A stretch of 64,000 nucleotides of DNA from Lytechinus variegatus (GCF_018143015.1 NC_054740.1:13316640-13380639); one strand, 5' to 3'. Shown: positions 23,004 to 35,616, counted from the stretch's first letter. Notes: generated by a model not told the origin, from the letters alone. A program made the numbers and translations.

Positions 23004-24873
23004 AGACGGACTGGAACCTCCACGCCCTCCCGGGCGGCCCCGGTGCTAACGCATGGAACCTCGGCATCTGAAATCGAGATAGTGCATCAGCTATACCATT
23101 ATCACATCCATGTACATGCCTAGCCCTCAACACTATATTATTGCTTAAACATATAATCACCACCTTCCTCACCAAAACCATAATATCAGGGCATAGCGCC
23201 GACTGCTTGTTAAGTACTGCCACCACGGCCTGATTATCACAATTAAACAATATATTCTTGTCCTTTAGCTCCATGCCCCAAATCTCCAAGCCTACCCAAA
23301 TAGGGAATAGCTCTAAAAAAGCTATAGACCTCCTACCGGCCTGGAAATCAGCAGGCCACCTGGATTGAGCCCACCTGCCCCCAAAGAAAATTCCAAAACC
23401 AATGCCAGCCGCCGCATCAGTGAAAAACTGAATTTCCTCGCTTCCAAACCAGCCTGGAGCCCGGAAGAAAACTTGACCATTAAAATGTGCCAAGAACTCC
23501 AACCAAACCCGCAAGTCAGCCTTAGCCCCTCTCGTCAACCTAACCATGTGAAAAGGACGCTTAACGCTCTTAGTTAAGTCAATGAGCCGTCTCATGAATG
23601 CTCGCCCTGGAGCAATTGCCTTACATACAAAGTTTAGACTACCTACAATCGACTGAATGTCTCTTAGGGAAATTTTTTGTTTCTGTACCGCCCAATTTAA
23701 TTTCCCTACTAATTTCTCAATTTTGTCCTCCGGTACCCGAACCTGCTGAGAAACGCTATCTATTACCAGCCCAAGATATGACAACTGTGTGGTCGGGCCT
23801 TCCGTTTTTTCTCGCGCTATGGGCACCCCAAATCGTTCGCAAATTGCTTCAAAACAATGCATTGCCCGCCTGCAATCCTCCGAGGCAGGGCCGCCTGCAA
23901 AAAAGAAATCATCCAAATAATGGACAATATTTTGCGACTTCGCAACTTTTCTCGCGCAAAACTCTAAAAAAGTACTAAAACATTCAAAAGTGGAACAAGA
24001 AACTGCGCAGCCCATCGGCAAACAACGATCAAAATAGTAACGACCATCTATATACATCCCAAGCAACTCAAAATCTTTTGGGTGAACAGGCAAGAGCCTG
24101 AAAGCTGACTTAATGTCAGTCTTTCCCATAAGGGCACCCCGCCCCAATTGCGTCACAATATCTACCGCCGAATCAAAGGACGAATATGTTACTGTACACT
24201 GCCCCTCCGGTATGCCATCATTAACTGAATTTCCCCTGGGTGCCGATAAATGTTGAATCATACGGAACTCCCCTGGGGCCTTTTTGGGCACCAACCCCAC
24301 TGGTGAACACCTCATATTCTCGAAGGGAGGAACAACAAAAGGCCCAACTATCCTACCTAAGTCTATTTCATCCCTCAATTTCTTTTTCAACGTATCCATG
24401 TGTTCGAATGCTGATTTCAGGTTTTTAACAACCAATGGGACCCTGTCCCCTTCAAAATGTAATGAAAAACCAAACTTAAAACCATTATACAAGCACTGAG
24501 CATGCTCCTGATTAGGATAAGTAGCTAACATGGGCACCAAACGTGCTAACTTAATAGGGGTCGGAGCAATAGACGACACCGCACTAGCCGTAGACCTATT
24601 TACTGCCAGCGGGACTGGAACCGGCCCGCCCTTGGCTACACTGCTTAGCCCCATGACCTGTCGCCTGGCAGCGGGAACACTTGTGCTCATAGATGCAAGC
24701 TTTGCCTCGCATGCACTTGCCTCTATTAAAGGCAAAGCACACGCCTCGGCTGGGTGTGCCATTGGCTCCGGGTCCCTTTCCTCCGAAGGGAAAAGATTTT
24801 CTCGCGCCGTACTCCCCTCTGTAGAACTGATGGCGAGGGGCATGGGGTAAATTGTGGCGCTGCCGCGGACCAT
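22957..24873 (-). CDS. Reverse transcriptase-RNase H of the Ngaro element
   Basis: 638 residues. The RT core (about 165-370) has catalytic Asp253 (TDIKSAF), LPMGCAVS and YLDD at 319-322. RNase H (about 480-600) shows Asp486 (FFTDAA), Glu521 (FLELF), Asp546 (NCDNQAV) and Asp596 (IADALSR), the four metal ligands. A DIRS/Ngaro-type RT reads like this and has no attached protease or integrase. The first roughly 93 codons overlap the Gag frame (24,596-24,873) in another frame, so Pol may be made by frameshifting or internal initiation. Intact. Confidence 0.92.
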   Translation of the reverse strand: MVRGSATIYPMPLAISSTEGSTARENLFPSEERDPEPMAHPAEACALPLIEASACEAKLASMSTSVPAARRQVMGLSSVAKGGPVPVPLAVNRSTASAVSSIAPTPIKLARLVPMLATYPNQEHAQCLYNGFKFGFSLHFEGDRVPLVVKNLKSAFEHMDTLKKKLRDEIDLGRIVGPFVVPPFENMRCSPVGLVPKKAPGEFRMIQHLSAPRGNSVNDGIPEGQCTVTYSSFDSAVDIVTQLGRGALMGKTDIKSAFRLLPVHPKDFELLGMYIDGRYYFDRCLPMGCAVSCSTFECFSTFLEFCARKVAKSQNIVHYLDDFFFAGGPASEDCRRAMHCFEAICERFGVPIAREKTEGPTTQLSYLGLVIDSVSQQVRVPEDKIEKLVGKLNWAVQKQKISLRDIQSIVGSLNFVCKAIAPGRAFMRRLIDLTKSVKRPFHMVRLTRGAKADLRVWLEFLAHFNGQVFFRAPGWFGSEEIQFFTDAAAGIGFGIFFGGRWAQSRWPADFQAGRRSIAFLELFPIWVGLEIWGMELKDKNILFNCDNQAVVAVLNKQSALCPDIMVLVRKVVIICLSNNIVLRARHVHGCDNGIADALSRFQMPRFHALAPGPPGRAWRFQSVFGRAGYREKSTADGF

Positions 24874-25834
24874 TAGAGGCCACCAGCATCAACCACAACT
24901 CGGCGTCGACGCTCGCCCAGGATCGCCCGGGTAAACGCGCCTGCTTGCTCCTAAACTGAGTGTCATAGTCACGCCAGCCATAACCTGCAAACGCACGGGC
25001 TGCATGCCTTATCAAATCCATATATTTCATGAGCTCCCTGCTCCTTTCAATGTGCTTCTCAGCGTAAATTGAGGCAAATACTAGAAACACCGAAGTCCAC
25101 TGCTCTACCGACATGATTTTCTTAGCCTTTGATTGAGGTTGAAGTTGCAAACCAAGACCAGATCCCGATTGACACAAACTCAAAGTGGTGTCACCTACAC
25201 TCAAGGCCCCAAACTCATCACGTGCATTATTATGCTTAAGGAGCACTCCCAAATCTATATATTCACTTGCCCAAATTTTTTCCTTCAGTGAGATAGCCAC
25301 TTCCACACCTAGTGGGTCGCATGCGCTAATAAATGGTTCCGGTGCCCCCAACACGGCAGAAAGCCTAGGCGCCTGGGGCTCAGATCTCTCAACACCGACC
25401 TCCACTAGATCTAGGCCTAGATCTTCGGCTACCCCTGCCGACCGCGCCGGCACTGAAACTGCTGGCTGAGCCTGCCCCGAGCTACCGGTATCCGACTCCT
25501 GAGCTACTATCTCATGCCAAGCAATAGATCTGCCCACGGGCGCCTGGCCTTCCCGCCCCACTAGATCTAGATCTAGCTCTGCCATTTTATCACTAACTTT
25601 AGACCTAGGCCTACCACTTTTTTCATCAACATCGACAACTTGAGACTGAGAGGGATTTAACTCACCGCTCCTTCCTGGCCCGTTGTTGCCGCCTCCCAGC
25701 CCCAGATCCACACTTGCGGGGGTTGACGTCGCCCGTGGACCTCTCGGCCGACCCGGCCTCCTCTTCGGTGTGTCATCTCCCTTCCTCGCACCTGCGGTCG
25801 TTATTTTCTTGGCCTTAACCTTTGGCATGATCAA
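24596..25834 (-). CDS. Gag-like nucleocapsid protein of the Ngaro element
   Basis: 412 residues. The N-terminus is basic (PKVKAKK, KRRPGRPRGPR, AT-hook-like), the middle is acidic and Ser/Pro-rich, then comes a helical segment (about 235-330). The C-terminus has two zinc motifs: C366-x7-C374-x5-C380-x3-H384 and a classic knuckle C386-x2-C389-x4-H394-x4-C399. It is the first gene of the element and would package its RNA. Start at MIMPKVK; a second Met two codons on is equally possible. Confidence 0.85.
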   Translation of the reverse strand: MIMPKVKAKKITTAGARKGDDTPKRRPGRPRGPRATSTPASVDLGLGGGNNGPGRSGELNPSQSQVVDVDEKSGRPRSKVSDKMAELDLDLVGREGQAPVGRSIAWHEIVAQESDTGSSGQAQPAVSVPARSAGVAEDLGLDLVEVGVERSEPQAPRLSAVLGAPEPFISACDPLGVEVAISLKEKIWASEYIDLGVLLKHNNARDEFGALSVGDTTLSLCQSGSGLGLQLQPQSKAKKIMSVEQWTSVFLVFASIYAEKHIERSRELMKYMDLIRHAARAFAGYGWRDYDTQFRSKQARLPGRSWASVDAELWLMLVASNGPRQRHNLPHAPRHQFYRGEYGARKSFPFGGKGPGANGTPSRGVCFAFNRGKCMRGKACIYEHKCSRCQATGHGAKQCSQGRAGSSPAGSK

Positions 25835-26187
25835 CTCGCGAAACTAGAGTTAGACTCGAAGCTCCGTCACTCAGCCCAAGTCCAATGAATCCTGGATGCA
25901 ATCACCTCCAAAGTTCAATCAAGCGAACCGCCAAGAAAAAATTCAATCCTGAAGTTGCAAACTGAATCTTTTAGGTCCACAAATCGGCACAGCTAACTTA
26001 GTCTTAGTTCTACGGCAACAATTCCTGAGGCTGAAGTCTGAAGACAGTAAAAAACTGAAATCAGCGTCTGTATAATCCAATAAAAGTATGAATCCTTTGT
26101 GTAGATATCCGGTATAGGTAGCTAGACAAATGTCGAAATATCTGCCACCTAGGCCTAGTTGCCAGTGCCGAAAGAAAATTTTCAAAA

Positions 26188-26489
26188 AATTTTGTAAGCA
26201 CGCTTTACACATGCACCGTCATCTCTCTTCATTGAAAGCCAAAACGAAAATGAAGCATTCCCCGCACTTTTATCCGCGCATAGCTCAACCGCGGCAAATG
26301 TCTGGCATTGTGCCCAAATTCTTTGGCGCGGGCGCCAAAAAGCGCTGCCCCGCCCTTTACGGGTCGGGTCACGAGCCCTTTCTCGGGCAACCACGCCCCC
26401 TTTCAAAATCAAAACAAACTAAAATGTGTATTTTGCTAGCCCGCTAATAAATCATTTTAAATCGTCAAGCCGTCTTTAAAATCCATTAT
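26188..26489 (-). repeat. Ngaro split direct repeat A1 (element 5' end)
   Basis: 302 bp, copy of A2, ending 'aaaatccattat'. It lies upstream of Gag, so it should carry the promoter and 5' leader. Confidence 0.85.
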
Positions 26490-28130
26490 ATACATGTAAT
26501 ACTAGACAGTCAAATGACTATCACATACCTAAAACTAGAACAAGTTTTTTTTGAGCAAAACTACATTTTTTACAGGACCCCAAACCTGGAACTATCTGGA
26601 CATAGTAATAAAACAGGCATCTACCCTGAACCGATTTAAATTACTCATCAATTTTTTTCTTCTGAATTCTTAATGATTGAATGAAATATCCACGGTAGTG
26701 TTGATTATTTTAAAGATTAATGCCAGTTGTGGTAACAATCTCAAAATGAATTTTTACAGAATCCAATATAATGACCACCAAAGTGTCTGTTTGCATGAAT
26801 AAAAAATATGTGCCAAAGGATTCTGGAAGAAAGGGTGTAACTGCAATAATAACAATGTATACTGTCTCACGTGCGCTTGTGTGTGTTGGCGATCTACAGT
26901 GTGAACGTTTTTCAGCTTAGATTTTATGATTTCACAAAGTTCAGTTTATGTTACTGTACCAGATCTAGAGCCACGATGGTATAGTTATACTTATCAACGG
27001 TTTTACAGACTTTCTCATGAAATCGGTGTTTTACTGCAACTACTTTCATTTAGCTTATATGATTTTGTATAATAGTGCAGTGTTTATATCTATTGCTGAT
27101 CATTTTGCTATATTCATATCATACATGACCCTTGTAAATAATTTCGATAGGGGGTTTACATCTAACAAGCTTTGCTGTTTAGTAGGCCCCTCCATTTTTT
27201 AAATAACTTTGCTGGTACGTTTCAAAACTCCAAATGTTGTGCAGATGATGTATATTTCTACTGTAAATGATTTATTTTTGAAATGTACTTTGAAAATTTG
27301 TTGAATATGAATACATAAATAAATAAATGAATAAATAAATAAATAAATAAATATTTTTTTTCGAATGCAATTAATTGACTGGTGAATTTTAGACTACACT
27401 GTATGAATGATTTTATCTTGTTATCTCAGTCTTTTTGTTAAATTCAATATAATTTTGTTAATAATTCATGACGGTTACTTACTTTAATTTCACTTTACTT
27501 ATTGTTAACTGGACTTTTCTGGAATATTTTATATTCATGGGGAAGGAGGGGGGGGGCTTTATGGTAAATTGCACTAAATCCATATAAATATTTTATATCA
27601 GTCAATTATGCTAATGTATTCACGAAACCATACTAATTTTTTGTTCTTATTAACTAAAAAAAACTACTTTTGGGTGAAAATACTTATAGGATTCATAACA
27701 ATTATAATACAAAAAATTGCGGTACCAAAATCCAGTTCTTTTATTATTGTTTTTATTCATTTTTTATGTATATTTTTGTATTTTCCCCTTTTATTTGTAT
27801 TGTATTTTTTTCTTTTAGACAGAATTCATCTCTGACATTATTGATCATGATTATTTCGGCCATAAAGACCATCTGAATGTATTTCGTAACCGAGTATACC
27901 GGTGCCTCACAAATTTGGTCTCAAAAGTTGAATGTCGAGGGTTTTAGGGGCAAAAATCACAAAGGTAAGTTAGTATAAAATAATACAAATCAATACTCCA
28001 TTAATATTTTGGGTGGGGATGAATACAATTTCGAAATCTATCCTAAGCAATTAGATTTTAAAAAGTCCATACTCTGCTCGCTAGTAGTTTTTTTAAAATA
28101 AATATTGCCTCATTTGCAATGTCTGGCCCC

Positions 28131-28192
<62 letters not shown>

Positions 28193-29019
28193 TTACGCTT
28201 CTGTTCGCTACCATCAAATTATTGCTTAAATATTTTCGAAGTATATCTTAAATGTTTTCGAAATAATTTGTGAGATGCATGGTTGCAGACTGCGCAGCCA
28301 CAAAATCGATTTGACTTTTCTTGACTAAAATGACTGTATAGCGCCCTCAGTTATTGACCGACACGTCTCTCGTGGCACGATTGACAGGTAATGAATATTG
28401 AATTAAACCCATACATATCTCTAAGGTTAACCCCTTGTAATATTCCGTATTCATTCATTTAGGCTTAAATATTCTAAGAAAAGACTGGAAAGCCTTTAAG
28501 CATAATTAAAAAAAAGTTTTCAACAGATGTTGTTACACGGCAGGTACTAAGCACCTTTCAAATTTATTTAATTTTTTTTTCGCGGTTCCTCACAGCTTGC
28601 TAAATTCGAATTTCGGGGGAGGGGGGTATTTCCTGTGACCCATCAGATTTTTTCGGGGGGATCATTAAAAGCAATTTGAATAAATAAAACTTCCCATGTG
28701 TTGTGTTAAATGGCGTATTAGATTATTTTAATATGATATTGTTGATGCACATGCACTTTCTGTTGTGTTTCACCATTTCACTGATTTTCAAGATACAGAA
28801 AAATAATTTTGCGTGTTTTCTTTTTGTTTAATGATTTATTAAATTCTTTAAAGATTCTTCACGTTCAAATACTCATTTTTTTAAATAAATCATGTTGACA
28901 TACGCTATAAAACAATATCATTATTTCTCATCTTAAATCTTTGAATACAATGTGCTAGTTGGCAAATCTGTAATATCGCCCTCACAATTCTCGCAAGGCC
29001 ACGGAAAGGAGATGGAGAG

Positions 29020-29054
<35 letters not shown>

Positions 29055-30521
29055 GAGAGAGGGGGAGAGCGAAATGAAGTGTGGGGGTGGGAAGACAGAG
29101 GGAAGGGGGGATAAGGAGAGGGGTGCTGAACTAATGCAAGAGATATTGAGAAGACGCCAGAAAGACCAAACAGCATTCAGCTCATGATACCACACAAGGC
29201 TAGTTATCCACGGGTTTCGCTGATACCGCACAGTCCTTTTTCAATGTATCTGTTCGTTGTCAACGAAACCTGCGGTTATTGGCTTGGCTCAGCGAAGTGC
29301 AAGCTTCATGGAATATTGATGACAGATCGAGCTTGAAATCGACGCGACGCAGCTACTCGAATCTCACCATGATATGTTTAAAGTAATCCTTATATAAATT
29401 ATTGTTTCCAGAATAATCATAATCATGAGTATTTCTGAAAGAAATTCTAAGATGTCGTTTGAAAGCGATGAAGTTTGTTATGCACAATTACTGTGATGAA
29501 ATAGAGATATATACTATATCTCTATGGATAGAGGTATATACTATATCTCTATGGATAATAATGATAATGAAAAGTTTACCATGATAGAGCAAGTTCTGAA
29601 ATTAAGCGTAGGTTTTAATACTGGCTAGGTGCAGGTATATGGTGTTTAAAACAATAACTCACTGCATATAATACAGTTATCCGTCTTCTTGCCCAGATAT
29701 AGAACACAGATGACGTGATTGACTTTTAACCAACGTTCGTGATCAGATGAGGCACGATTATGAATCTTTCACACAAAAAATGTCAGTAAACATAATTGTA
29801 TGTTGGTCCACGCAAATTCGAAAGTGTGAATGTTTTTTAACTTTTACAAACTGACTTTGCGATTTTCACTCGCATAATATGCCTAGCAGGATTTCACTTT
29901 AAAATGTATGGTTTCTCGTAAAAAAAAATGCAACTATCTTTTCTCTATCATTCTTTCTTTTTCTTTCAAACGTAAATAAGCCATTCATTTTCACAAGAAT
30001 CTTCTATAGTTTTTTTTTGCAATATAAATATTGTGTAATTTTACATATTTGTTTGTATAAAGCTGAACAGGCTATTCTGGATAAAGATCTGAAATAAATA
30101 AATAAATAATAAATAATTCAAAAGCCCATTCACCCATACAACTCAGTAACAAAGACAATATATTGTGGTATTCACAATTTCTGTTTATTGAATTTCTCGA
30201 AACAGGAAAAATATCATTGTATAGTAATATTTATTTTTGATCTTCCAAAACCGAAACAGTTTTATTTAAGCTCCATTATCAGGATTACTCCATCTACTTA
30301 GAGTTAGTAATCAGTAATTAGTTATTACTCAAGAGCTTTTTCTTCATACTTGATGTTAACCTCCATGTTGAATCTTTTACCAATCATAACTATCATTGTC
30401 AATGACATTCTTAGGATTAATTAACTCTTGTTTATTGTAATCCTTGATTGCAGAATTTCGGCAGTTATGATACCTTATGCTATGAAACTGGAGTTTAAAA
30501 TTTATACATGCTTTGATGATA
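26490..30521. other. No gene seen
   Basis: AT-rich DNA with simple repeats: (AAAT)n around 27,310-27,352, (TA)n at about 28,134-28,190, and (GA)n at about 29,015-29,055. No frame with recognisable content. Confidence 0.6.
28134..28190. repeat. (TA)n microsatellite
   Basis: Uninterrupted TA dinucleotides, about 28 units. Confidence 0.95.
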
Positions 30522-31103
30522 TTATTTCTGACGGTATTGTGCTAGCTTTGGTCCCCTTTTATGTTCCTGTATGTTGATTTGTCTCTCCTTTGATTTATTG
30601 CGTTGCTTCGTATGATATGCTTTCGGTGGACTGCCGCGGTAGTGATGTCTCCATCGTGCTTTAATATCACTCCGCCTAACATCTTGTTGCTGCCGTTCCG
30701 ATCTGTCCCGGGTTCTCCCAACAGTTTCCGACTTTGCACGACCCAAATACTTGCTTTCGACGCGAACTGGTACCGGGATCCGCGACGGCTTGGCATCCTG
30801 CGCATCCGCATCTTGGGAAGCTGCGCGGCGTACCAGTTTTGTTGCCGCACGTGACCAATCATGTGATTCGTCCTTTTCCAGTGCGTTCTCTGATTCCGTT
30901 GTTTGAGTGAAACTATTTCCATCCGTCTGCCAATTAAAATTCTGACTGTCAAGTAATTTGCTTTGATTTTCGACAGCCTGCTTCAGCTCTTTGATTTCAT
31001 TTGAAATGTCGGTGAATCGTTGTTCGTTCCTCTCTTTCCCGCGCTCTATATCGTTCGAAATGCGCATGCGTGTATTTGTGTGCATTAGTTCCAACTTCTT
31101 AAT
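30522..31103 (-). CDS. Exon 4 of a four-exon SxIP/coiled-coil protein gene
   Basis: Exon 4 begins after a good acceptor (ctgtatcattcag, 31,104-31,105 = AG) and ends with a stop at 30,522. Joined in phase to exons 3, 2 and 1 (31,422-31,672; 41,363-41,577; 53,616-53,794), it gives one 408-residue frame with no internal stop. Encoded here are the second half of a coiled coil (IKKLELMH to about ENQSKLLDSQ), an acidic/Ser-Thr linker, then a strongly basic Arg/Lys/Gln tail. PSRIPVPV in the tail fits the SxIP consensus by which proteins bind EB1 at microtubule plus ends, so a cytoskeletal or centrosomal role is an inference. No signal peptide or membrane helix. I do not recognise the family. Confidence 0.65.
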   Translation of the reverse strand: MKKLELMHTNTRMRISNDIERGKERNEQRFTDISNEIKELKQAVENQSKLLDSQNFNWQTDGNSFTQTTESENALEKDESHDWSRAATKLVRRAASQDADAQDAKPSRIPVPVRVESKYLGRAKSETVGRTRDRSERQQQDVRRSDIKARWRHHYRGSPPKAYHTKQRNKSKERQINIQEHKRGPKLAQYRQK

Positions 31104-31421
31104 CTGAATGATACAGATTTGAAAAATAAGATAGAAAGAGAAGAGAAAGGGAATGAAGGGTACAAGTGGTTGTATAGTGAGCGAGATGTGCAATGAAAAT
31201 CTATAGAATTATGAATAAAAAACCAAAAACAATAGCTCCGAATAATAGTGAAAGTTAGTTTTCATATAAGAGAAATGTTAGACAGGGTTCTAAGCCCGTT
31301 TTTATTGCCTCACCTCAAGATGTCTATTTACTCAAAATTTAGAAGTGAAGCTATAATAGTAATGAACTATCCAAAACTCTTCTGATCTGATATATATCTG
31401 CCATTAATCCTAGAGTCTTAC

Positions 31422-31672
31422 CATTTCTTTAAACATCATATCTGAGTAATCAAGAAGACCCTTGGAGGCCCGACAGCTGCTTCGAATGGTTCGTATCAGG
31501 TTATAGGACGTCACCGACATTTGACTCGACCCTCCATCAACATGCTCTAAGTCCATTGGACCGAGCTTCGAACTGTTGCAGGAACTGCTGCTTTGGTCGG
31601 ACTTGGGCCTTGATGGAACGTCCGCAGTCATCGAACGTCGACGTGCGATAGATACATCAGATAGTGGCTCAA
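31422..31672 (-). CDS. Exon 3 of the SxIP/coiled-coil protein gene
   Basis: Bounded by acceptor ttaatttcccag and donor AAATG|GTAAGA. It starts with two bases completing the codon opened by exon 2 (G+TT, Val) and ends in phase 0. It encodes an Arg-Ser patch (SIARRRSMTADVPSR, a possible basophilic kinase site), a Ser-rich stretch, and the start of a helical region that continues into exon 4 across the junction (FKEM-IKKLEL). Confidence 0.65.
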
Positions 31673-32069
31673 CTGGGAAATTAACTGATAAAAAAAAGAA
31701 GAACAGGCGGATCGTAAAAGAAGTAAAAAGGAGAAGGCAAAGATTGATTACGACTATGAATAAGTTATTGGTGACATGATGAGGAATTTAATAAATGAAC
31801 GTGGTTTTTACAGCTTCCTCGATATCAATATCTTCCGCGAGAAGTTTTGAATCTTGAAAAGGTGTCCACTCGCGGCTTTTTTTTTTTTTGGGGGGGGGGG
31901 GAGATTCTTAAATTGGCCATTTTGCCGAGATGAAAATGATATTTGACTGCTGTTAATGATCATAAAAATTATTATTAAAAAGTATTACCTATCCAAACAC
32001 CATGCTAATATTCCTTTTCTACTACACCATTTCCCGACGTTATGAATAAATTATTTCTGTTTTTTTCTT
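31673..32069. other. Intron sequence, no gene seen
   Basis: Start of intron 2 of the four-exon gene. Contains a T11-G11 tract near 31,879-31,902. Confidence 0.6.
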
Positions 32070-32178
32070 CAAACAAGTGCAAACCTAGTTACCAATAATA
32101 TATATAACATTTCCATTTAAGTGAAAGCAGGATAAAAGAGCATTGTAGATTAAATGCCTTGCTCACGGGCATAAGTTC
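32070..32178 (-). mobile_element. 3' half of a split tRNA-Leu-like SINE
   Basis: Matches the body of the intact copy at 55,806-55,995 ('aacatttccattta', 'gcaggataaaagagcattgtagatta', 'gctcacgggca'). It stops at the foldback boundary; the tRNA head is at 40,925-40,996. Confidence 0.75.
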
Positions 32179-33737
32179 TAGTCCAGGATAGAAGAGGCAT
32201 AACCTTGTTTTTTTATATATACAATATTTTTTTATGGTTTCTTGTCAATTCGAGGGTGCTGATTACGAATCTGAATGATGCCACTCGTGTAACCTTGAGC
32301 ATAAAATTGTCCGCACATTGGCTGTGAAATGCGTGAAATTGTGTGGCAGGAGTGAAATACAATTTTAAAAAATAAATTTTGACAAAAAATATTTTCCAGA
32401 TATTCAAAATGGCCGCCATAGGCCATTGTATACACTATCATGTACAATATGAATAGGGAAAACTAATTTTCACAAAAATGAGCACTAAACTGCAAAAAAT
32501 CGCGATGTATGGACGAAGTAATATATGCAAATCACCATTACTAACGAGATATAGCATTTGTAATGTCATATATGGGAAAATTGCAGTATTTTGATATCTA
32601 AAATAGCCGCCACTGGCCCAAACAGTATTGCGTACAATTGCAATGGGGGCCAAAAAATTCTCAAGAGTGATCACTAAAATGCTTTTTATGAAGATTAAAC
32701 AGTTGGAATACTGACTATAAACATAATTATTAACGGAATATATTACTAATATGCCATGTATGTGGTGAATGTTGTATTCTGATATTCAAAATGGCTGCCA
32801 AAGGCCCTAAAAGTATTATACAGAAATGAGAAATGGGAGAGAAAAAAATCACAAGATTGAGCGCTTAAATGCATATATATGTGATAAATTAATTGGATAC
32901 TGTCTAAAAACTTATTTTCTTACGAAATATATCATTCAGGTTTTAAGTTTGTGTTAAATATTGTATTTCGACTTTCAAAATGGCCGCCATCGACATTAAC
33001 CGTATTATGTGCAATGCAAAGTGGGAAACCAATATTCACAGGAGTGAGCACCATAAATGCACGTAATAGTGATCTATGAGTAAAATATTGTCTGAAAGCA
33101 TAATTTCTATTAAAATATATCATTTATTCTGCCAGTTAGGTGATAAATACGGTTATTTTTAAGTTAAAATGGCCGCTACAGTCCCTTACGGTATTATACA
33201 CAATATGAATGGGAACAAATCATTTGAACAGAATTTGGCTTTGCTTGGTCAAATGGTAATGTATGAGTGGAACGTTGTCTGAAAACATTATTTATAACAA
33301 AATATATCATATCTTATGTAATTTAGGTGATAAATACTGTATTTCAACATTCAAAATGGCTGCCATATGCCCTTTTTGTGAACATGATTTGTCTCCACCC
33401 AAAAGGTATATTATACGATAAGTGCCTATGGTGGCCATTTTCAATTTAAAAATGCAGCATTTATCACCTTAATTACACAACATTATGATATATCTAGTTA
33501 GAAACCATGATTTTAGACAATTATTTACCTTTACATCACAATTCACAATTATATGCAATATTTAGAGTCAAGCAAATCCAAATTCTGTCAAAATTATATG
33601 TCCCATGTTACAATGTACACAATACTTTTAGGACCTATGGCAGCCATTTTGGATTTCAAAGTACACCATTTATTACCTCCACCATGTCCACGACCCATAT
33701 GTGATGTATTTAGTTAGAATAATGTTTAAGACAATAT

Positions 33738-35610
33738 TGTGAAGAATTCAGTAATTCCATTGACTGTCTTTTCACTCTTTTGTGACGTATTATGACGCTT
33801 ATTACGTACGTGTAATTTTTCATAAGATGCGTCATCTAAGGAAACACCCTACGCGCAGTATGATTTGTCATTGACATTCATTATAAGTGCGCAAATTTGT
33901 TATGTTTTATTTACTTACGCTATTTATTACCAAAACATTATTTTTGTTATTGAAATGCGCATATTTGATCACTTTTGAATTTTACATGAGAAGGAAAGGT
34001 CGGCTGACATTCATCTCAGACAGATCTCCCGTTATTTGAGACTGAGCATTGTTGGTTTAAGAGAAAGAATCAGGTGAATATTAATTCTCTCTTTTATGAC
34101 ATATTCCTATTAATTGACAAATTTTGCCGAGACATTTAATGATTTTAATGATTATTTTGGACTTCATAAACGAGAGAGAGTATTTGCGAGAAATTTTATC
34201 ATTAATCGATTGATTTGTTTCGTTTAAACAGAAAAGCACCATGAACGTGTGGAGGCGAAGGTTGAGGGCTTTTGTAACCTAAGTTCGATTTTATTTAAAA
34301 TGTCACCATTCCTTTGTTAGTGTTAGTTTTTAGTTTTATTTCTTTTTGATACATTTTTTTAAAGAATTATTTTATATAGTTTTTTTGTATTCAGTTAGAT
34401 TAAGGATTATACAGGCTCAATTTTAGAAGAGAATAATTAAGTACATGGAAACAGGATATATCATTTTTGCTTGAATAGGAATAGTCTTCGTCTTTAGGAA
34501 TAGTCTTTGTCTTTATGTTGAACTTGTTGTATTGTGAGATAGGAATGGAGTAAAGTCGACTGCTCTCATTCATAGGTGGTGGTTTTTATAAGTTTATCTC
34601 TTTGACAGTGGCATTCAGGAGGCTGTATAGCCTTGCGGCTGAGTTGCCATAAAGAAGAAATGTTAAAAGTTCTAGATTTGCACCGACAAAGTGAGTGACT
34701 TCTACGAGACTTAGGAAAGGTAGAGAGTGAAATTCCCTGTGGGGTGTAACTTGTTCTTGACAGTATTTGACTGTATTTTTTTGGAGAAAGAGCAACAAGG
34801 CCAGTTGCTGACGGTGTCTGTTGACGGAGCTGGGGCTAGGTATATTGAATACTGCAGGCAGTTAGAACAGAGTGAACTAGATAATTTCAGGAGTGCCTAG
34901 AAAAGACTTGTTTGTTTATTGAAGTGAGAATTATAGAATTGAGTTGTATGATGAAAAGATACCAATTTATTTGGTCAATTTTTATGTGCCAATTCTTGGC
35001 CTATTTTCTTCAAAAGATACCAATTTAGTTGGTCAACTTTTTATGCCAATTTTATAAATTGGTTTATATATTTTTCTCGGATGAGTCATCATTCATTGCT
35101 AGGATTATTTAATATTACATGTACTTGATTTGAGCCTAGATATATAGATCATTTATGTACGTAGTTAAGAAATAATTCAGCTGTACAGAATCAGATTGTT
35201 GTATCATTTATTACATAATAATAAGCTTCCATCTTGGAGGCATTATTGGAAATTTAACGCAATATTTTCTGCTGATTTCCTTCTGTCTGGTATTTAGTAA
35301 ATTGTTTGCATTCATGTGGTTTATGGTGATTTATGATTGTTGACGATGATTGATTGATTGATTGATTGATGTTTATCTATTTGATTGATTGCAGCACGTC
35401 TCTATATTGGAGACAACTTACCCGCCATTGAACTCGGATAGGCTACCCGTGAACCCCATTAATTGATAGAGAGGTTTGAATATGAGTAGTTGTGTTGTGG
35501 ATATCTTTATTTACTGGAATTTATTCCAAATTATTCTGAGTTGCGGTCTCAGTATAATCTCCCGCATGGTGGCAGCATTTACCAGGAGTTTTAGGGGGTT
35601 TCACGTTACA
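33738..35610 (+). repeat. 5' LTR
   Basis: 1,873 bp, TG...CA ends. Short frames inside are repeated in the other LTR and have no recognisable content. Confidence 0.9.
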
Positions 35611-35616
35611 TTTTTC

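Larger units (their letters stand above)
17190..26489 (-). mobile_element. Ngaro-like (DIRS-order) YR retrotransposon, complete
   Basis: Minus-strand order: A1 repeat (26,489-26,188), Gag, RT-RNase H, tyrosine recombinase, SGNH hydrolase, then B1 (20,033-19,462) abutting A2 (19,465-19,163), a 1.4-kb spacer, and B2 (17,761-17,190). Split direct repeats plus a tyrosine recombinase instead of an integrase define PAT/Ngaro-type elements. The absence of a DAM-type methyltransferase frame favours Ngaro. B1/B2 look identical over 572 bp and A1/A2 differ by one indel, so insertion is recent. The B1-A2 junction overlaps by about 4 bp ('ttat'), as expected for the joint used in circular-intermediate replication. 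Confidence 0.85.

Noticed and set aside
32400..33400. CRISPR-like regular repeats
   Set aside because: Units are about 190 bp, diverged and in inverted arms; eukaryotic foldback, not short identical repeats with unique spacers.
34586..34798. 70-codon frame repeated at 38,757-38,969
   Set aside because: It is duplicated only because it lies in both LTRs; no start context, domain or protein-like conservation can be shown.
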